From Ancrocorticia populi (lineage in GTDB: Bacteria > Actinomycetota > Actinomycetes > Actinomycetales > Actinomycetaceae), in NCBI RefSeq assembly GCF_003123745.1, contig NZ_QETB01000005.1, positions 62,001-126,000 of the forward strand: a stretch of 64,000 bases of DNA, given 5' to 3'. Positions 53,762 through 62,887 of this stretch are shown here, in pieces (position 1 is the first letter of the stretch; every line of letters starts with the position of its first letter). The position numbers and the translations under genes are program-made. The notes below the pieces were generated by a model. That model was not told the origin of the DNA. It made no database searches and worked only from the letters and a program-made list of their open reading frames with translations.

Positions 53762-54391
53762 ATGGCTCTGAATCAAGAGTGGGTTCTACGGTGGACGGAG
53801 CTGGCCACCAGGGCCGCTCAAACCCACCGAGAGGAACTCACGGCACTCGACCGAGCAATCGGGGATGCTGATCATGGTGAGAACCTTGACCGTGGATTCA
53901 CGGCAGTATCTGAGGCGCTGAGTCAGACTCCGCAGGAAGATCCAGCCCAGACCTTCCGCACGATTGCCATGACCCTCATGTCTAAAGTTGGAGGGGCAGC
54001 AGGTCCGCTCCTCGGAACGGCCTATCTGAGATTATCCTCGGCGGCGAAGCCCGCGATGGAGGCTGGCGACGTTGCCGCGATGATTGAGGCTGCGAGCGCT
54101 GGTATTCAAGCTCGTGGGCGGGCAACCGAGGGCGAAAAGACGATGGTCGATGCATGGGCACCGGCCTCACGCGCCGCGCAGGAGGCAGCCCAATCGGGTG
54201 CCGATTGCGTGGGCGTTCTTCAGGCGGCGGCAAGTGCCGCGGCCAACGGAGCTCAGAACACGCTCGATATGGTAGCAACCAAAGGGCGAGCTTCATATTT
54301 AGGGGAGCGGTCCGCGGGTCATCTTGATCCCGGAGCGGTCTCATCATCCTATCTACTCGACGCAGCATTGAAGGCGGCTGATAAAGCATGA
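53762..54391 (+). CDS. dhaL: Dihydroxyacetone kinase subunit DhaL
   Basis: A 209-residue ADP-binding subunit. The Mg/ADP-binding aspartates are in AIGDADHGENLDRG near residue 30, and KVGGAAGPLLGTAYLR and GEKTMVDAWAPA are typical. It stays bound to ADP, is rephosphorylated by DhaM, and passes phosphate to dihydroxyacetone on DhaK. ATG 53762 begins two bases after the dhaK stop; ATG 53753 is an alternative. It overlaps dhaM by 4 bp. Confidence 0.95.
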   Translation: MALNQEWVLRWTELATRAAQTHREELTALDRAIGDADHGENLDRGFTAVSEALSQTPQEDPAQTFRTIAMTLMSKVGGAAGPLLGTAYLRLSSAAKPAMEAGDVAAMIEAASAGIQARGRATEGEKTMVDAWAPASRAAQEAAQSGADCVGVLQAAASAAANGAQNTLDMVATKGRASYLGERSAGHLDPGAVSSSYLLDAALKAADKA

Positions 54392-55080
54392 CAATCGGAT
54401 TCGTATTAGTTTCTCATTCAAAGGAGGCGGCCGAAGCCGTCGCTAAGCTGGCCGCGGAGATGGCACCGGATGTGCAGATAGTTCCCGTTGGAGGAAACTC
54501 TGACGGGGGCTTTGGAACCGATGTTGCTCAGGTTCTCGATGCGTGCGATACCGTAGAGATCAACTGTGAACGGGTCATCATCATGGCGGATCTTGGTTCG
54601 GCCCGTATGGCAGCCGAAATGGCGGTTGAGGCTGGCATCAATGCCTCCGATGGGACGCCACGCCGCGTGATGGGTCCCGGTCCCTTCCTCGAAGGATCGG
54701 TTTCTGGAACTGCGGCCGCGCAGGGAGGTGCGCGCCTCGCTCAGGTAGTGCGTGCAATCGCTTCCGCGTTGGCTTACTGGCGTGATTACAAGCTCCCGGA
54801 GAAGGAACACACCGAGGAAAAGACATCGGACGGTTTTCAGACTCAGGTCATGGTAGTGGACGATGCGGGACTTCACGCCCGTCCGGCCGCAGTTCTCGCA
54901 CAGTTGGTGATGGAAGAGCCGGTAAGGATCTTCATCAACAACGTGGCTGGCGATTCCATGATGGAGATCTTGCTCCTCGGGGTTCAGAAGGGTGAGCGCG
55001 TCATTGTCTCTAGCCCGGACCGTGGATCCGAGGAATCAGTCAAGAGGATTGCTGCAGCCATAGCCGGCGGGCTCTCGTAA
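54388..55080 (+). CDS. dhaM: PTS-dependent dihydroxyacetone kinase phosphotransferase DhaM, fused to HPr
   Basis: A 230-residue protein with an EIIA(Man)-like domain (1-130; phosphohistidine H10 in VSHS, MADLGSARMA, GPFLEGSVSGTAAAQGG) followed by a linker and an HPr domain (about 148-230; GLHARPAAVLAQL with His near 162). E. coli DhaM also has a third, EI-like domain, which is absent here. The HPr part must be phosphorylated by the general enzyme I and feeds phosphate to the EIIA part. It overlaps dhaL (ATGA) and ends the operon before a terminator. Confidence 0.95.
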   Translation: MTIGFVLVSHSKEAAEAVAKLAAEMAPDVQIVPVGGNSDGGFGTDVAQVLDACDTVEINCERVIIMADLGSARMAAEMAVEAGINASDGTPRRVMGPGPFLEGSVSGTAAAQGGARLAQVVRAIASALAYWRDYKLPEKEHTEEKTSDGFQTQVMVVDDAGLHARPAAVLAQLVMEEPVRIFINNVAGDSMMEILLLGVQKGERVIVSSPDRGSEESVKRIAAAIAGGLS

Positions 55081-55093
55081 TAACCATTCACAG

Positions 55094-55131
55094 AAGGGAG
55101 GAACCCGGCCCTCGCGGCGGGTTCCTCCCTT
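55094..55131 (+). terminator. Intrinsic terminator of the dha operon
   Basis: AAGGGAGGAACCCG (55094-55107) pairs perfectly with CGGGTTCCTCCCTT (55118-55131), a 14-bp stem with a 10-nt loop, 14 bases after the dhaM stop. The 3' arm ends in TTT. Confidence 0.88.
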
Positions 55132-55147
55132 TCGTGAGGATCCGTGC

Positions 55148-58100
55148 ATGTACCTTAAATCTTTGACGCTTCGGGGCTTCAAGTCCTTTGCCTCGTCAAC
55201 AACCATGCGTTTCGAACCGGGGATTAATTGTGTTGTTGGCCCCAACGGTTCGGGCAAATCCAATGTTGTTGATGCGCTTGCCTGGGTAATGGGTGAACAG
55301 GGCGCCAAGAACATGCGCGGGGGAGCGATGGCGGACGTCATCTTCGCCGGCACCTCCCAAAAACCCGCACTGGGGCGCGCCGAAGTGTCGCTGAGCATTG
55401 ACAACTCGGATGGTGCCCTACCAATCGATTACCGCGAGGTCACTATCTCGCGCACCCTCTTCCGATCAGGTGGATCGGAATATGCGATCAACGGGACAGC
55501 GTGCCGTCTCCTCGATATCCAAGAGTTGCTCTCCGATACCGGTATGGGCAAGGAGATGCACGTGATCATCGGGCAGGGAAAGCTCGACGAGGTTCTGACT
55601 TCCTCAGCGGAGGACCGGCGGGGCTTCGTGGAAGAGGCGGCCGGGCTCCTCAAACACCGCAAGCGAAAAGAAAAGGCGCTACGTAAGCTTGATTCAATGC
55701 AGGGATCTCTTACTCGAATAGAGGACCTCACGGTTGAGTTGCGTCGGCAGATGGGCCCGCTCGCCCGGCAAGCAGATGCGGCCCGCAAAGCCGGCGTAAT
55801 TCAGGCTGAACTGCGCGATGCCAAGGCCAGAATTCTTGCCGATGACCTGGCGCAACAGCAGGCTCGGCTTGCCTCCCATTCGGTCAACGATCAAAAGATT
55901 GCGGCCGCGCGGGCGGAGAACTCCCAGAAGCTGGAGGAGGCACGCTCTGAGCTCAGCCAGTTAGAACACCTTGCATCGCAGTCACGCCCGGCAACGGCCT
56001 ATCTGGGCCAGCAGGCGGAGAAGCTGGGATCCCTCGAAGAACGCTATAGGTCGCTCGGAGATTTAGCGCGTGAGCGGCAAAGGTCGCTCGCGCAGGCAGC
56101 CAGCCCGGACTATCGGGGCGAGCAGCCAAGTGAGATTCGCGAACGCGCGGAACGTGCGCGCACTGAAGAAGAACAGCTCAATAGCTCGGTTCGCGAAGCC
56201 GCCGCGGACCTTGAGATACATGTGGCGTTGCGCGAACAGCTGGAGAGCAAAGAGCGGGAGCTAGAGCAGGAGATCTCCCGGCTGAATAAGGAGATAGCCC
56301 AGAGTAGGGAGAGGGCTGTACGGCATCAGGGCAAGATCTCCACCACTCAGGCGCGAATCGAGGCACTGACGGCTGAACATGAGCGCGTATCCGTTTCCTC
56401 TCAGAGTGCTCACGATCGTGCAGCGGCTGCCGCAGAGAAGGCGACGGAGATCGCGGAGGGGTTGGCTCTCCTCGAATCGGATGAGCGTTCGCCAGAGTAT
56501 GACGAGGCCATGAGTCAGCTCACCGAATCGCGAGAGCGCTTGCGTGAGCTCCGCGGCGAGGAACAGGCGGCACGCGAGGAGCTGGCCAGCTTATCCTCAA
56601 GGGTAGATGTACTGTTCATGTCCCTTGAACCGGAGGACGCCACCGCATGGGTTATGGAACATGGGCATGATGCCAAGCTTCTAGCACAATCACTTGGGGC
56701 ACGGTCCGGCTGGGAATCGGCGCTAGACGTTGCGCTGTTGGGTGCTGCTGGAGGCTTGATCCTCCCGGACCTCGATCGGGCGATGGAGATTCTGGCGCAG
56801 TTGCGGGAGGCGAATCAGGGCCACGTTGTGATGACGGTACTCGGGAATGCCCATGCGGATGAATCCGCAGAGGCTGCAGCAGATAGCGCCACCCGCGCGA
56901 TCAAGACACTTAGGTTGCCGGCAACCAAGGCCATCAGAGCGATAGACGCGATCGAGGCACCCGAGGAAGTTCGAGCGGCGCTCGCTGGTTGGATTGCCGG
57001 GACAGTCCTTGCAGCGGATGCTGAGACGGCTTACGAGTTGGTGAGATCGGGTGCCCCGCGTGCGGTTACCGCCGTTGGAGACGTGATGACGGCCCACCAC
57101 GTTTCGGCAGGCGGGGAATCGCCATCGGTTCTGGCGCGGAAGAGCGCCTACGAGGCAGCGCGGGACGCCGTGGCTGAGGCCGCCCAGAACCTTAACACTG
57201 TGCGTGAAGCGCTCGAAGGAGTGAAGGCCGAAGTAGCCTCGCTAACCACACGCGTAGAGGCGTTCGAGGCCCAACAACAGGAGACCGTGGCAGCATACAA
57301 CGAGCAGAAATCCCAGCTGCGCTACGCCCAGCAGCTTGAGGAGAACGCGAAGGCCGAATCGCAGCGTAACGCTGATCGCACAGCGGCTATCGAGGCGGAA
57401 CTGAGTGACCGGCGCGTGGAGCTTTCCCGAATGCAGGAACACGATCAACCCGAATCTGCCGATGAAGCCACGTTGCAACTGGCCGAACTTCAAGAGGGTA
57501 TGGGAGGAGCCCACGAGGCCACGCGTTCCGAGCGTCAGCGAGAGACGGAGGCACGGCTTACCCTACGAACCAGCGAGGAGCGCTTGCGCGCCGTTACTGG
57601 CAAGTCTGAGGCCCTCATGCGGCAGGCCGAAGCCGCTGAGGATCGGATTGCGCGGGCTAAGCGTGCTGCGTTCCGGCGTGAGGAAGCATCTCATGTTGCA
57701 GAGCAGGTGGCCGGTAACTGTGCCCGCGCGCTAGCTGCGGTGCAGTCACTGCGCGAATCGGTAGTGAGCGAACGCGCCCTACGATTAGGGGACCAAGAAG
57801 GCATTGAAAACCAATTGGCGGACAATCGGCGTGAACTGGATGCCTTGCAGCAGGAGGCGGCAAAACTTGCAGATTCTGGCCATCAAAGCGAGCTCATGCA
57901 AGCGGAGTACCGTCTGCGATACGAGCAGCTCGCGGCGCGGGCTTCTCAGGAGCTAGGAATTGATGCTCAGGTGCTAGTTGACGAATATGGCCCACAGCTC
58001 CCGGTACCTATGCCCGATGGAGAGGTTCCATACGTCCGTGCCGAGCAGGAGCAGCGCCTTGGAAAGGCTGAGCGAGCGATCGCGCGGTTGGGGAAGATCA

Positions 58101-58705
58101 ATCCGCTGGCGCTCGAAGAGCATGCCGCGCTGGAGGAGCGCCAGCGCTACCTCAGCGATCAGCTTGCCGACTTGAAGAAGTCCCGTGAGGACCTGCTTAG
58201 TATCGTCAAGGATGTAGATCGCCACGTGCACGAAATTCTCACGCAGGCACTGGCCGATGTTTCGGCAACGTTCATCGAAGTGTTCGCACGGCTTTTCCCG
58301 GGGGGAGAGGGCCGTCTGGTGCTTACAGACCCCGATAACCCACTGACAACCGGCATAGAGATCGAGGCCCGCCCACCGGGTAAGCGCGTCAAGCGGCTCT
58401 CTCTGCTATCGGGAGGGGAGCGTTCGCTCACCGCAATCGCCTTCCTCGTCGCTATCTTTATGGCGCGCCCATCACCTTTCTATGTGATGGACGAGGTGGA
58501 GGCGGCCCTCGATGATACGAACCTTTCGCGGCTTCTTGATGTGTTTCGCGAACTTCAGCAAAACTCTCAATTGCTTGTGATTACGCACCAGAAGCGGACG
58601 ATGGAAATCGCGGATACACTGTACGGCATTTCGATGCAGGATTCGGGAGTGTCTTCCGTGATCTCGCAGAGGCTTTCCGAACTGACCGAGGCAACCGGTT
58701 CGTAG
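55148..58705 (+). CDS. smc: Chromosome segregation protein SMC
   Basis: An 1185-residue SMC ATPase that forms the condensin complex with ScpA/ScpB. Walker A GPNGSGKSN near residues 31-39, the two long coiled coils (about 165-500 and 660-1000), the hinge (about 500-660), and C-terminal LLSGGERSLTAIAFL near residue 1087 with Walker B FYVMDEVEAALDD are all intact. It starts 17 bases after the dha terminator with GAGGA upstream. Its own promoter probably overlaps the terminator region. Confidence 0.97.
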   Translation: MYLKSLTLRGFKSFASSTTMRFEPGINCVVGPNGSGKSNVVDALAWVMGEQGAKNMRGGAMADVIFAGTSQKPALGRAEVSLSIDNSDGALPIDYREVTISRTLFRSGGSEYAINGTACRLLDIQELLSDTGMGKEMHVIIGQGKLDEVLTSSAEDRRGFVEEAAGLLKHRKRKEKALRKLDSMQGSLTRIEDLTVELRRQMGPLARQADAARKAGVIQAELRDAKARILADDLAQQQARLASHSVNDQKIAAARAENSQKLEEARSELSQLEHLASQSRPATAYLGQQAEKLGSLEERYRSLGDLARERQRSLAQAASPDYRGEQPSEIRERAERARTEEEQLNSSVREAAADLEIHVALREQLESKERELEQEISRLNKEIAQSRERAVRHQGKISTTQARIEALTAEHERVSVSSQSAHDRAAAAAEKATEIAEGLALLESDERSPEYDEAMSQLTESRERLRELRGEEQAAREELASLSSRVDVLFMSLEPEDATAWVMEHGHDAKLLAQSLGARSGWESALDVALLGAAGGLILPDLDRAMEILAQLREANQGHVVMTVLGNAHADESAEAAADSATRAIKTLRLPATKAIRAIDAIEAPEEVRAALAGWIAGTVLAADAETAYELVRSGAPRAVTAVGDVMTAHHVSAGGESPSVLARKSAYEAARDAVAEAAQNLNTVREALEGVKAEVASLTTRVEAFEAQQQETVAAYNEQKSQLRYAQQLEENAKAESQRNADRTAAIEAELSDRRVELSRMQEHDQPESADEATLQLAELQEGMGGAHEATRSERQRETEARLTLRTSEERLRAVTGKSEALMRQAEAAEDRIARAKRAAFRREEASHVAEQVAGNCARALAAVQSLRESVVSERALRLGDQEGIENQLADNRRELDALQQEAAKLADSGHQSELMQAEYRLRYEQLAARASQELGIDAQVLVDEYGPQLPVPMPDGEVPYVRAEQEQRLGKAERAIARLGKINPLALEEHAALEERQRYLSDQLADLKKSREDLLSIVKDVDRHVHEILTQALADVSATFIEVFARLFPGGEGRLVLTDPDNPLTTGIEIEARPPGKRVKRLSLLSGGERSLTAIAFLVAIFMARPSPFYVMDEVEAALDDTNLSRLLDVFRELQQNSQLLVITHQKRTMEIADTLYGISMQDSGVSSVISQRLSELTEATGS

Positions 58706-58814
58706 GTGTCGCTAAGACCACGTCCCACGAGGGCACTCCAGAGCGCAGTGTTATTGTGCTGAAACTGGATGATACATTTTCGTTATATTGGCGTGTTCGC
58801 GCCTAAAAAGCGTG

Positions 58815-58833
58815 GTAGCAATCTCATTGCTAC
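58815..58833. promoter_or_regulatory. Perfect inverted repeat upstream of the small membrane-protein gene
   Basis: GTAGCAAT (58815-58822), CTC, ATTGCTAC (58826-58833) form an 8-3-8 repeat, 50 bp before the GTG at 58884. It may be an operator; no cognate regulator is visible. Confidence 0.45.
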
Positions 58834-58883
58834 ATCCGTGTAGTCCCTTCCGCCGAGGGCGAGATTAGTGAATAATAGAACAC

Positions 58884-59249
58884 GTGGTTGTCGCAATCTT
58901 GATTATGCTGGTTGTTCTCGCGGTTATCGTTTCTTACCTTTGCCTGCTCTTCCTCCGTTCACGAAATATGACGGGTTGGGTCTCCGATTCGGTGGCGGCA
59001 TGGCAGGCCGATGAGCTTGACGTGAATGACCATTTTGACGTCCACATGATTGATGGCCGGCTCGGAGATCTTGCAGACTTCCCGGTAGATGCTGGCGGCA
59101 CCTACAGTCCAGATGAGATTGGGCAGGTGTGGAACGAGGTTGTGTCATTCGAGCGCGGAGCAGCCGAGAACATCACGGCTTCCGCGGTTTCGGCGGCGGG
59201 AAAGTTCCGCCGCAGCGCGGCCAGCTCAGCCACTCCCGAGGAAGCCTAA
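58884..59249 (+). CDS. Small single-pass membrane protein of unknown function
   Basis: A 121-residue protein. One hydrophobic helix at residues 2-25 ([20 protein letters not shown]) is followed by RSR and a hydrophilic acidic domain. I do not recognise a family. GTG 58884 has AATAAT (58871-58876) seven bases upstream and no ribosome binding site. It sits between smc and the convergent kbl gene, overlapping its end by 4 bp. Confidence 0.65.
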   Translation: MVVAILIMLVVLAVIVSYLCLLFLRSRNMTGWVSDSVAAWQADELDVNDHFDVHMIDGRLGDLADFPVDAGGTYSPDEIGQVWNEVVSFERGAAENITASAVSAAGKFRRSAASSATPEEA

Positions 59250-60445
59250 CTCGTCTCGTTAACCTCTGCACGGCAGGCGATGAACGCCTGCACACACTCA
59301 CGGACGTCATCCTCACTGTGCGCAGCCGAAAGTTGGACTCGAATTCGGGCCTGCCCCAAAGGCACTACGGGGTAGGAAAAGCCAGTCACGTAGACACCAC
59401 GATTGAGCATGGCCGAAGCGATATCGCTTGCTTGGCGCGCACCGTCGTTGCCGGGGAACATCACCGCGACAATCGGATGATTCCCGGGAAGAAGGGTGAA
59501 ATCTGCTTCCTCCATGAGCGAGCGGAAGAGACGTGCGTTCCGGTCAATTCGCCGGCGCAGGTGATCGCCGTTTCGCGCAAGTTCCAACGCTTGCAAGGAC
59601 CCGGCAACAACGCTGGGTGCAACGGCATTCGAGAATAGGTAGGGGCGTGCCCGCTGCTTGAGTAGCTCGATGACTAGGTGTGGCCCGGCCACATACCCGC
59701 CCGAGGCGCCGCCGAGGGCCTTACCCAACGTCCCGGTCAGAATATCCACGCGGTCCGCCACCCCGAACATAGAGGGGGTTCCCGCGCCATGCTCTCCCAC
59801 AACTCCTGTTGCGTGAGAATCATCAACCAACACGAGGGCGCCATATTCATCCGCGAGATCGCAGATTTCGGGCAGCTTGGCAAAATATCCATCCATTGAG
59901 AACACGCCGTCTGTGGCGATGAGGATCCGCCGCGCACCGCCTGCCTGTGCCTCTTCCAGTTTGGCCCGCAGATCATCCATGTCTGAGTTCTGGTAGCGGA
60001 AGCGCCGTGCCTTGCACAGCCGGATGCCATCAATGATCGAGGCGTGGTTAAGCGCGTCTGATACCACGGCGTCCTCTGCTCCAAGGAGCACCTCGAAAAC
60101 CCCACCGTTCGCATCGAAACACGAGGAGAACAGAATTGAGTCCTCCATGCCCACAAAGGAGGCAATCGCGGATTCCAGCTCTCGGTGAATCATCTGGGTC
60201 CCGCAGATGAAGCGCACTGATGCCGTGCCGTAGCCAAATTCGTCTAGCCCAGTCTTGGCCGCAGAAATAATATCGGGATGGTCAGCAAGACCAAGGTAGT
60301 TATTCGCGCAGAAGTTCAGGCATTCACCCAAGTCCGTGGCGATGTGTGCGGATTGAGGAGAAGTAATCGGACGCTCCGCTTTATAGAGGCCCCCGGCGCG
60401 AATCTGATCCAGATCTGCTGCAATTTCTTCAGCGATATTAAACAT
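59246..60445 (-). CDS. kbl: 2-amino-3-ketobutyrate CoA ligase (glycine C-acetyltransferase)
   Basis: A 399-residue alpha-oxoamine synthase (PLP). [17 protein letters not shown] near residue 47, [16 protein letters not shown] near 209, and the PLP lysine in [13 protein letters not shown] near residue 239 are typical. It cleaves 2-amino-3-ketobutyrate with CoA into glycine and acetyl-CoA. ATG 60445 has GGAG six bases upstream and overlaps the tdh stop by one base (TGATG). It is translated coupled to tdh. Confidence 0.95.
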   Translation of the reverse strand: MFNIAEEIAADLDQIRAGGLYKAERPITSPQSAHIATDLGECLNFCANNYLGLADHPDIISAAKTGLDEFGYGTASVRFICGTQMIHRELESAIASFVGMEDSILFSSCFDANGGVFEVLLGAEDAVVSDALNHASIIDGIRLCKARRFRYQNSDMDDLRAKLEEAQAGGARRILIATDGVFSMDGYFAKLPEICDLADEYGALVLVDDSHATGVVGEHGAGTPSMFGVADRVDILTGTLGKALGGASGGYVAGPHLVIELLKQRARPYLFSNAVAPSVVAGSLQALELARNGDHLRRRIDRNARLFRSLMEEADFTLLPGNHPIVAVMFPGNDGARQASDIASAMLNRGVYVTGFSYPVVPLGQARIRVQLSAAHSEDDVRECVQAFIACRAEVNETS

Positions 60446-61500
60446 CACACACTCCAATCCATAATCACTTTGCCGCTACTCCCGGAGCGGGCTATATCGA
60501 ATGCTTCCTGCCACTGCTGTGCGGGCAACCTATGGGTAATAAGGGAACGGACCTGCTCGCGCAGGCCGGGGAAACTCGTGAGGAGGTTCGTGGCTTTGAA
60601 CCAGGTATCAAACATCATTCGGCCATACACGCCCTGCAGGGTAAGCATCCGCGTGATGACGGTGTTCCAATCGATGGAGTATGGCCCCGAGGGAAGCCCA
60701 AGCATCGCGATGTTCGCGCCGAAATTGCACAGCTCGATCATCTGAGCCATGGCCGCCGGGCTGCCAGACATCTCTAGGCCCACGTCAAACCCCTCGCGGA
60801 TACCCAAGGCCGCCATTACGCCGCGAAGATCCTCCTCAGCAACGTTGACTGTGGTGACCCCGATCCCGCTGGCAAGTTCGAGCCGCGCCGGATTGATATC
60901 CGTGAGAACAATTTGGCGGCCGCCGATCTGTTGGGCAATCGCGGCGGCCATCGTGCCGATCGGCCCCGCGCCCGAAATCAATACGTCTTCCGTGGCCAGT
61001 GGATACTGGAAAGCCGTGTGTACGGCGTTCCCGAACGGATCGAAGAGGGCGCCCAGATCCGGATCGATTTCATCGGGCTGTACCCACACGTTACGAGCCG
61101 GAACCACTACGTAATCGGCAAAGGCACCATCGCGATCAACGCCCACGGACTTCGTGCGAAGGCACATGTGGTGACGCCCGCGCCGGCAGTTCGAACAGCG
61201 CCGGCACACCACGTGTCCTTCCACAGATACGCGTTGGCCCACGTGAAGTTCATCAATGCCTTCACCCTCGGGTACGGAGGCGCCAACCTCGACGATCTCG
61301 CCGTAGAACTCGTGGCCGATGATTTGGCCGGGGGACACGTGGGCTTGCGCGAAATCGTCCCACGATTCGATGTGGAGATCGGTTCCACACAGGCCGGTTC
61401 GTAATACCCGTATCTTCACCTCCGAACGTCCCGTGTGAGGTTCCGGGACATCGCGAAGTTCCAGCCCGGGGCCCTTGTGAGGCTTGACCAAAGCGCGCAT
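60445..61500 (-). CDS. tdh: L-threonine 3-dehydrogenase
   Basis: A 351-residue zinc-dependent alcohol-dehydrogenase-family enzyme. Catalytic zinc residues are in GLCGTDLH (Cys about 37) and [12 protein letters not shown]. The structural zinc Cys cluster is [16 protein letters not shown]. The NAD-binding [17 protein letters not shown] follows near 165. It oxidises threonine to 2-amino-3-ketobutyrate, the substrate of Kbl. ATG 61500 follows AAAGGTGG; ATG 61521 is an alternative. It heads the tdh-kbl pair. Confidence 0.95.
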   Translation of the reverse strand: MRALVKPHKGPGLELRDVPEPHTGRSEVKIRVLRTGLCGTDLHIESWDDFAQAHVSPGQIIGHEFYGEIVEVGASVPEGEGIDELHVGQRVSVEGHVVCRRCSNCRRGRHHMCLRTKSVGVDRDGAFADYVVVPARNVWVQPDEIDPDLGALFDPFGNAVHTAFQYPLATEDVLISGAGPIGTMAAAIAQQIGGRQIVLTDINPARLELASGIGVTTVNVAEEDLRGVMAALGIREGFDVGLEMSGSPAAMAQMIELCNFGANIAMLGLPSGPYSIDWNTVITRMLTLQGVYGRMMFDTWFKATNLLTSFPGLREQVRSLITHRLPAQQWQEAFDIARSGSSGKVIMDWSV

Positions 61501-61618
61501 AGCGCCACCTTTCAGATTCATCTTTGAATGCGATACTCACTACCCTAAGTGTTTTAGTTCACATGTGGGGGATATTGGGGTGTAGAAAATGGCTGACTGA
61601 TTGCGCAAGACTGGGACC

Positions 61619-62785
61619 GTGGAAACTCAGAACATCGTCCTCATCGTCATAGCCGCGCTTCTACTCATCGGGGTAGTGGCACTTTTCGTGGTGAAGAATC
61701 GCCGCCGCGAGGAGCTGGAAGCGGCCCCGGAGCCTCCCACGCTGCCAGTAGGTGAAGAATCGCCCGCAGAACCAGCGCCCGAAGCTCCGCAAGCCCCAGA
61801 AGCCGAAGAAGCGCCCGAACTTACCGTTCCAGCGATCGAGCTACCGGAATCGGTGCCTTCGCGCATGCAACGCCTGCGCGCCCGCCTTGCACGATCGGGC
61901 GGCCTTGGCCAATCGATTCTTAGCATTGTCTCGCGCGGGGACCTTTCCCCGGAGGACTGGGAAGAAATCGAAGATACGCTCCTCATGGCGGACGTGGGAC
62001 TGGACCCCACAAGCCAGATCATGGATGCACTCAAGACTCAGACGAAGGTGGAGGGAACCCGTGATGCCGAGCGTGTGCGTGAGATCCTCCGCGAACAGCT
62101 CCTCGGCCTGGTGGATCCCTCGATGGACAGGTCTCTGGCCACGGATCCCGTGGCGGATGAGGAAGGAAAGAGCCAACCTGCCGCCATCTTGATGGTTGGT
62201 GTTAATGGCACGGGTAAGACCACAACGGTGGGCAAGCTCGCCCGCCTTCTGGTTGCCGAAGAGAAAACAGTGATTCTGGGAGCGGCAGATACGTTCCGCG
62301 CGGCCGCAGCAGACCAGCTGGCCACGTGGGGCGAACGTGTGGGAGTGGAGGTGGTGCGCTCTGATCGCGAGGGCGCTGACCCCGCCTCGGTGGCCTTCGA
62401 AGCGGTGAAGACGGCGAGTGATAAGGGTAGTGATGTCGTCGTCGTCGATACCGCCGGGCGCCTCCAGAACAAAGCTGGCCTTATGGACGAACTGGGGAAG
62501 ATCAAGCGCGTCATGGAGCGGACCACCCCCGTAGGTGAAGTTCTCCTTGTGTTGGACGCCACAACGGGCCAAAACGGCCTTCAGCAGGCGAAAGTTTTCG
62601 CGGAAGTTACAGGAATTACAGGGATCGTCCTGACCAAGCTGGACGGTACCGCAAAGGGCGGCATTGTCATTGCGGTGCAACGCGAACTGGGTGTCCCAGT
62701 GAAGTTCGTGGGACTGGGCGAGGGCGCGGATGATCTCGCGCCTTTCGATCCGGAAGGTTTCGTGGATGCCCTTCTGGGCGCCTAA
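61619..62785 (+). CDS. ftsY: Signal recognition particle receptor FtsY
   Basis: A 388-residue SRP GTPase with an N-terminal transmembrane helix (residues 4-25; IVLIVIAALLLIGVVALFVV), an acidic Pro/Glu/Ala-rich linker (30-85), and the NG domain (85-388). GTP-binding G1 GVNGTGKTTT near residue 195, DTFRAAAADQL, DTAGRLQNK near 280 and TKLDGTAKGG are intact. It docks ribosome-SRP complexes at the membrane. GTG 61619 gives the usual short N-terminus; TTG 61601 is an alternative. The ammonium transporter gene follows. Confidence 0.96.
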   Translation: METQNIVLIVIAALLLIGVVALFVVKNRRREELEAAPEPPTLPVGEESPAEPAPEAPQAPEAEEAPELTVPAIELPESVPSRMQRLRARLARSGGLGQSILSIVSRGDLSPEDWEEIEDTLLMADVGLDPTSQIMDALKTQTKVEGTRDAERVREILREQLLGLVDPSMDRSLATDPVADEEGKSQPAAILMVGVNGTGKTTTVGKLARLLVAEEKTVILGAADTFRAAAADQLATWGERVGVEVVRSDREGADPASVAFEAVKTASDKGSDVVVVDTAGRLQNKAGLMDELGKIKRVMERTTPVGEVLLVLDATTGQNGLQQAKVFAEVTGITGIVLTKLDGTAKGGIVIAVQRELGVPVKFVGLGEGADDLAPFDPEGFVDALLGA

Positions 62786-62787
62786 CT

Positions 62788-62825
62788 GTTACATACCCGA
62801 AACGAACACGCCTCCACAGTGAAAC
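62788..62825 (+). promoter_or_regulatory. GlnR-like binding site upstream of amt
   Basis: GTTAC (62788-62792), GAAAC (62799-62803), GCCTC (62810-62814) and GAAAC (62821-62825) are each six bases apart. This is the a-b-a-b layout of actinobacterial GlnR boxes (gTnAc-n6-GaAAc-n6-gTnAc-n6-GaAAc), with only the second a-site degenerate. It lies 62 bp before the amt start, at a position fitting activation under nitrogen limitation. Confidence 0.7.
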
Positions 62826-62887
62826 GGCGTTAGGGAAATCTTGGTGGCACGGAGCCGGCCGAACGTGCCGGACGCAAGGAGGCCACC

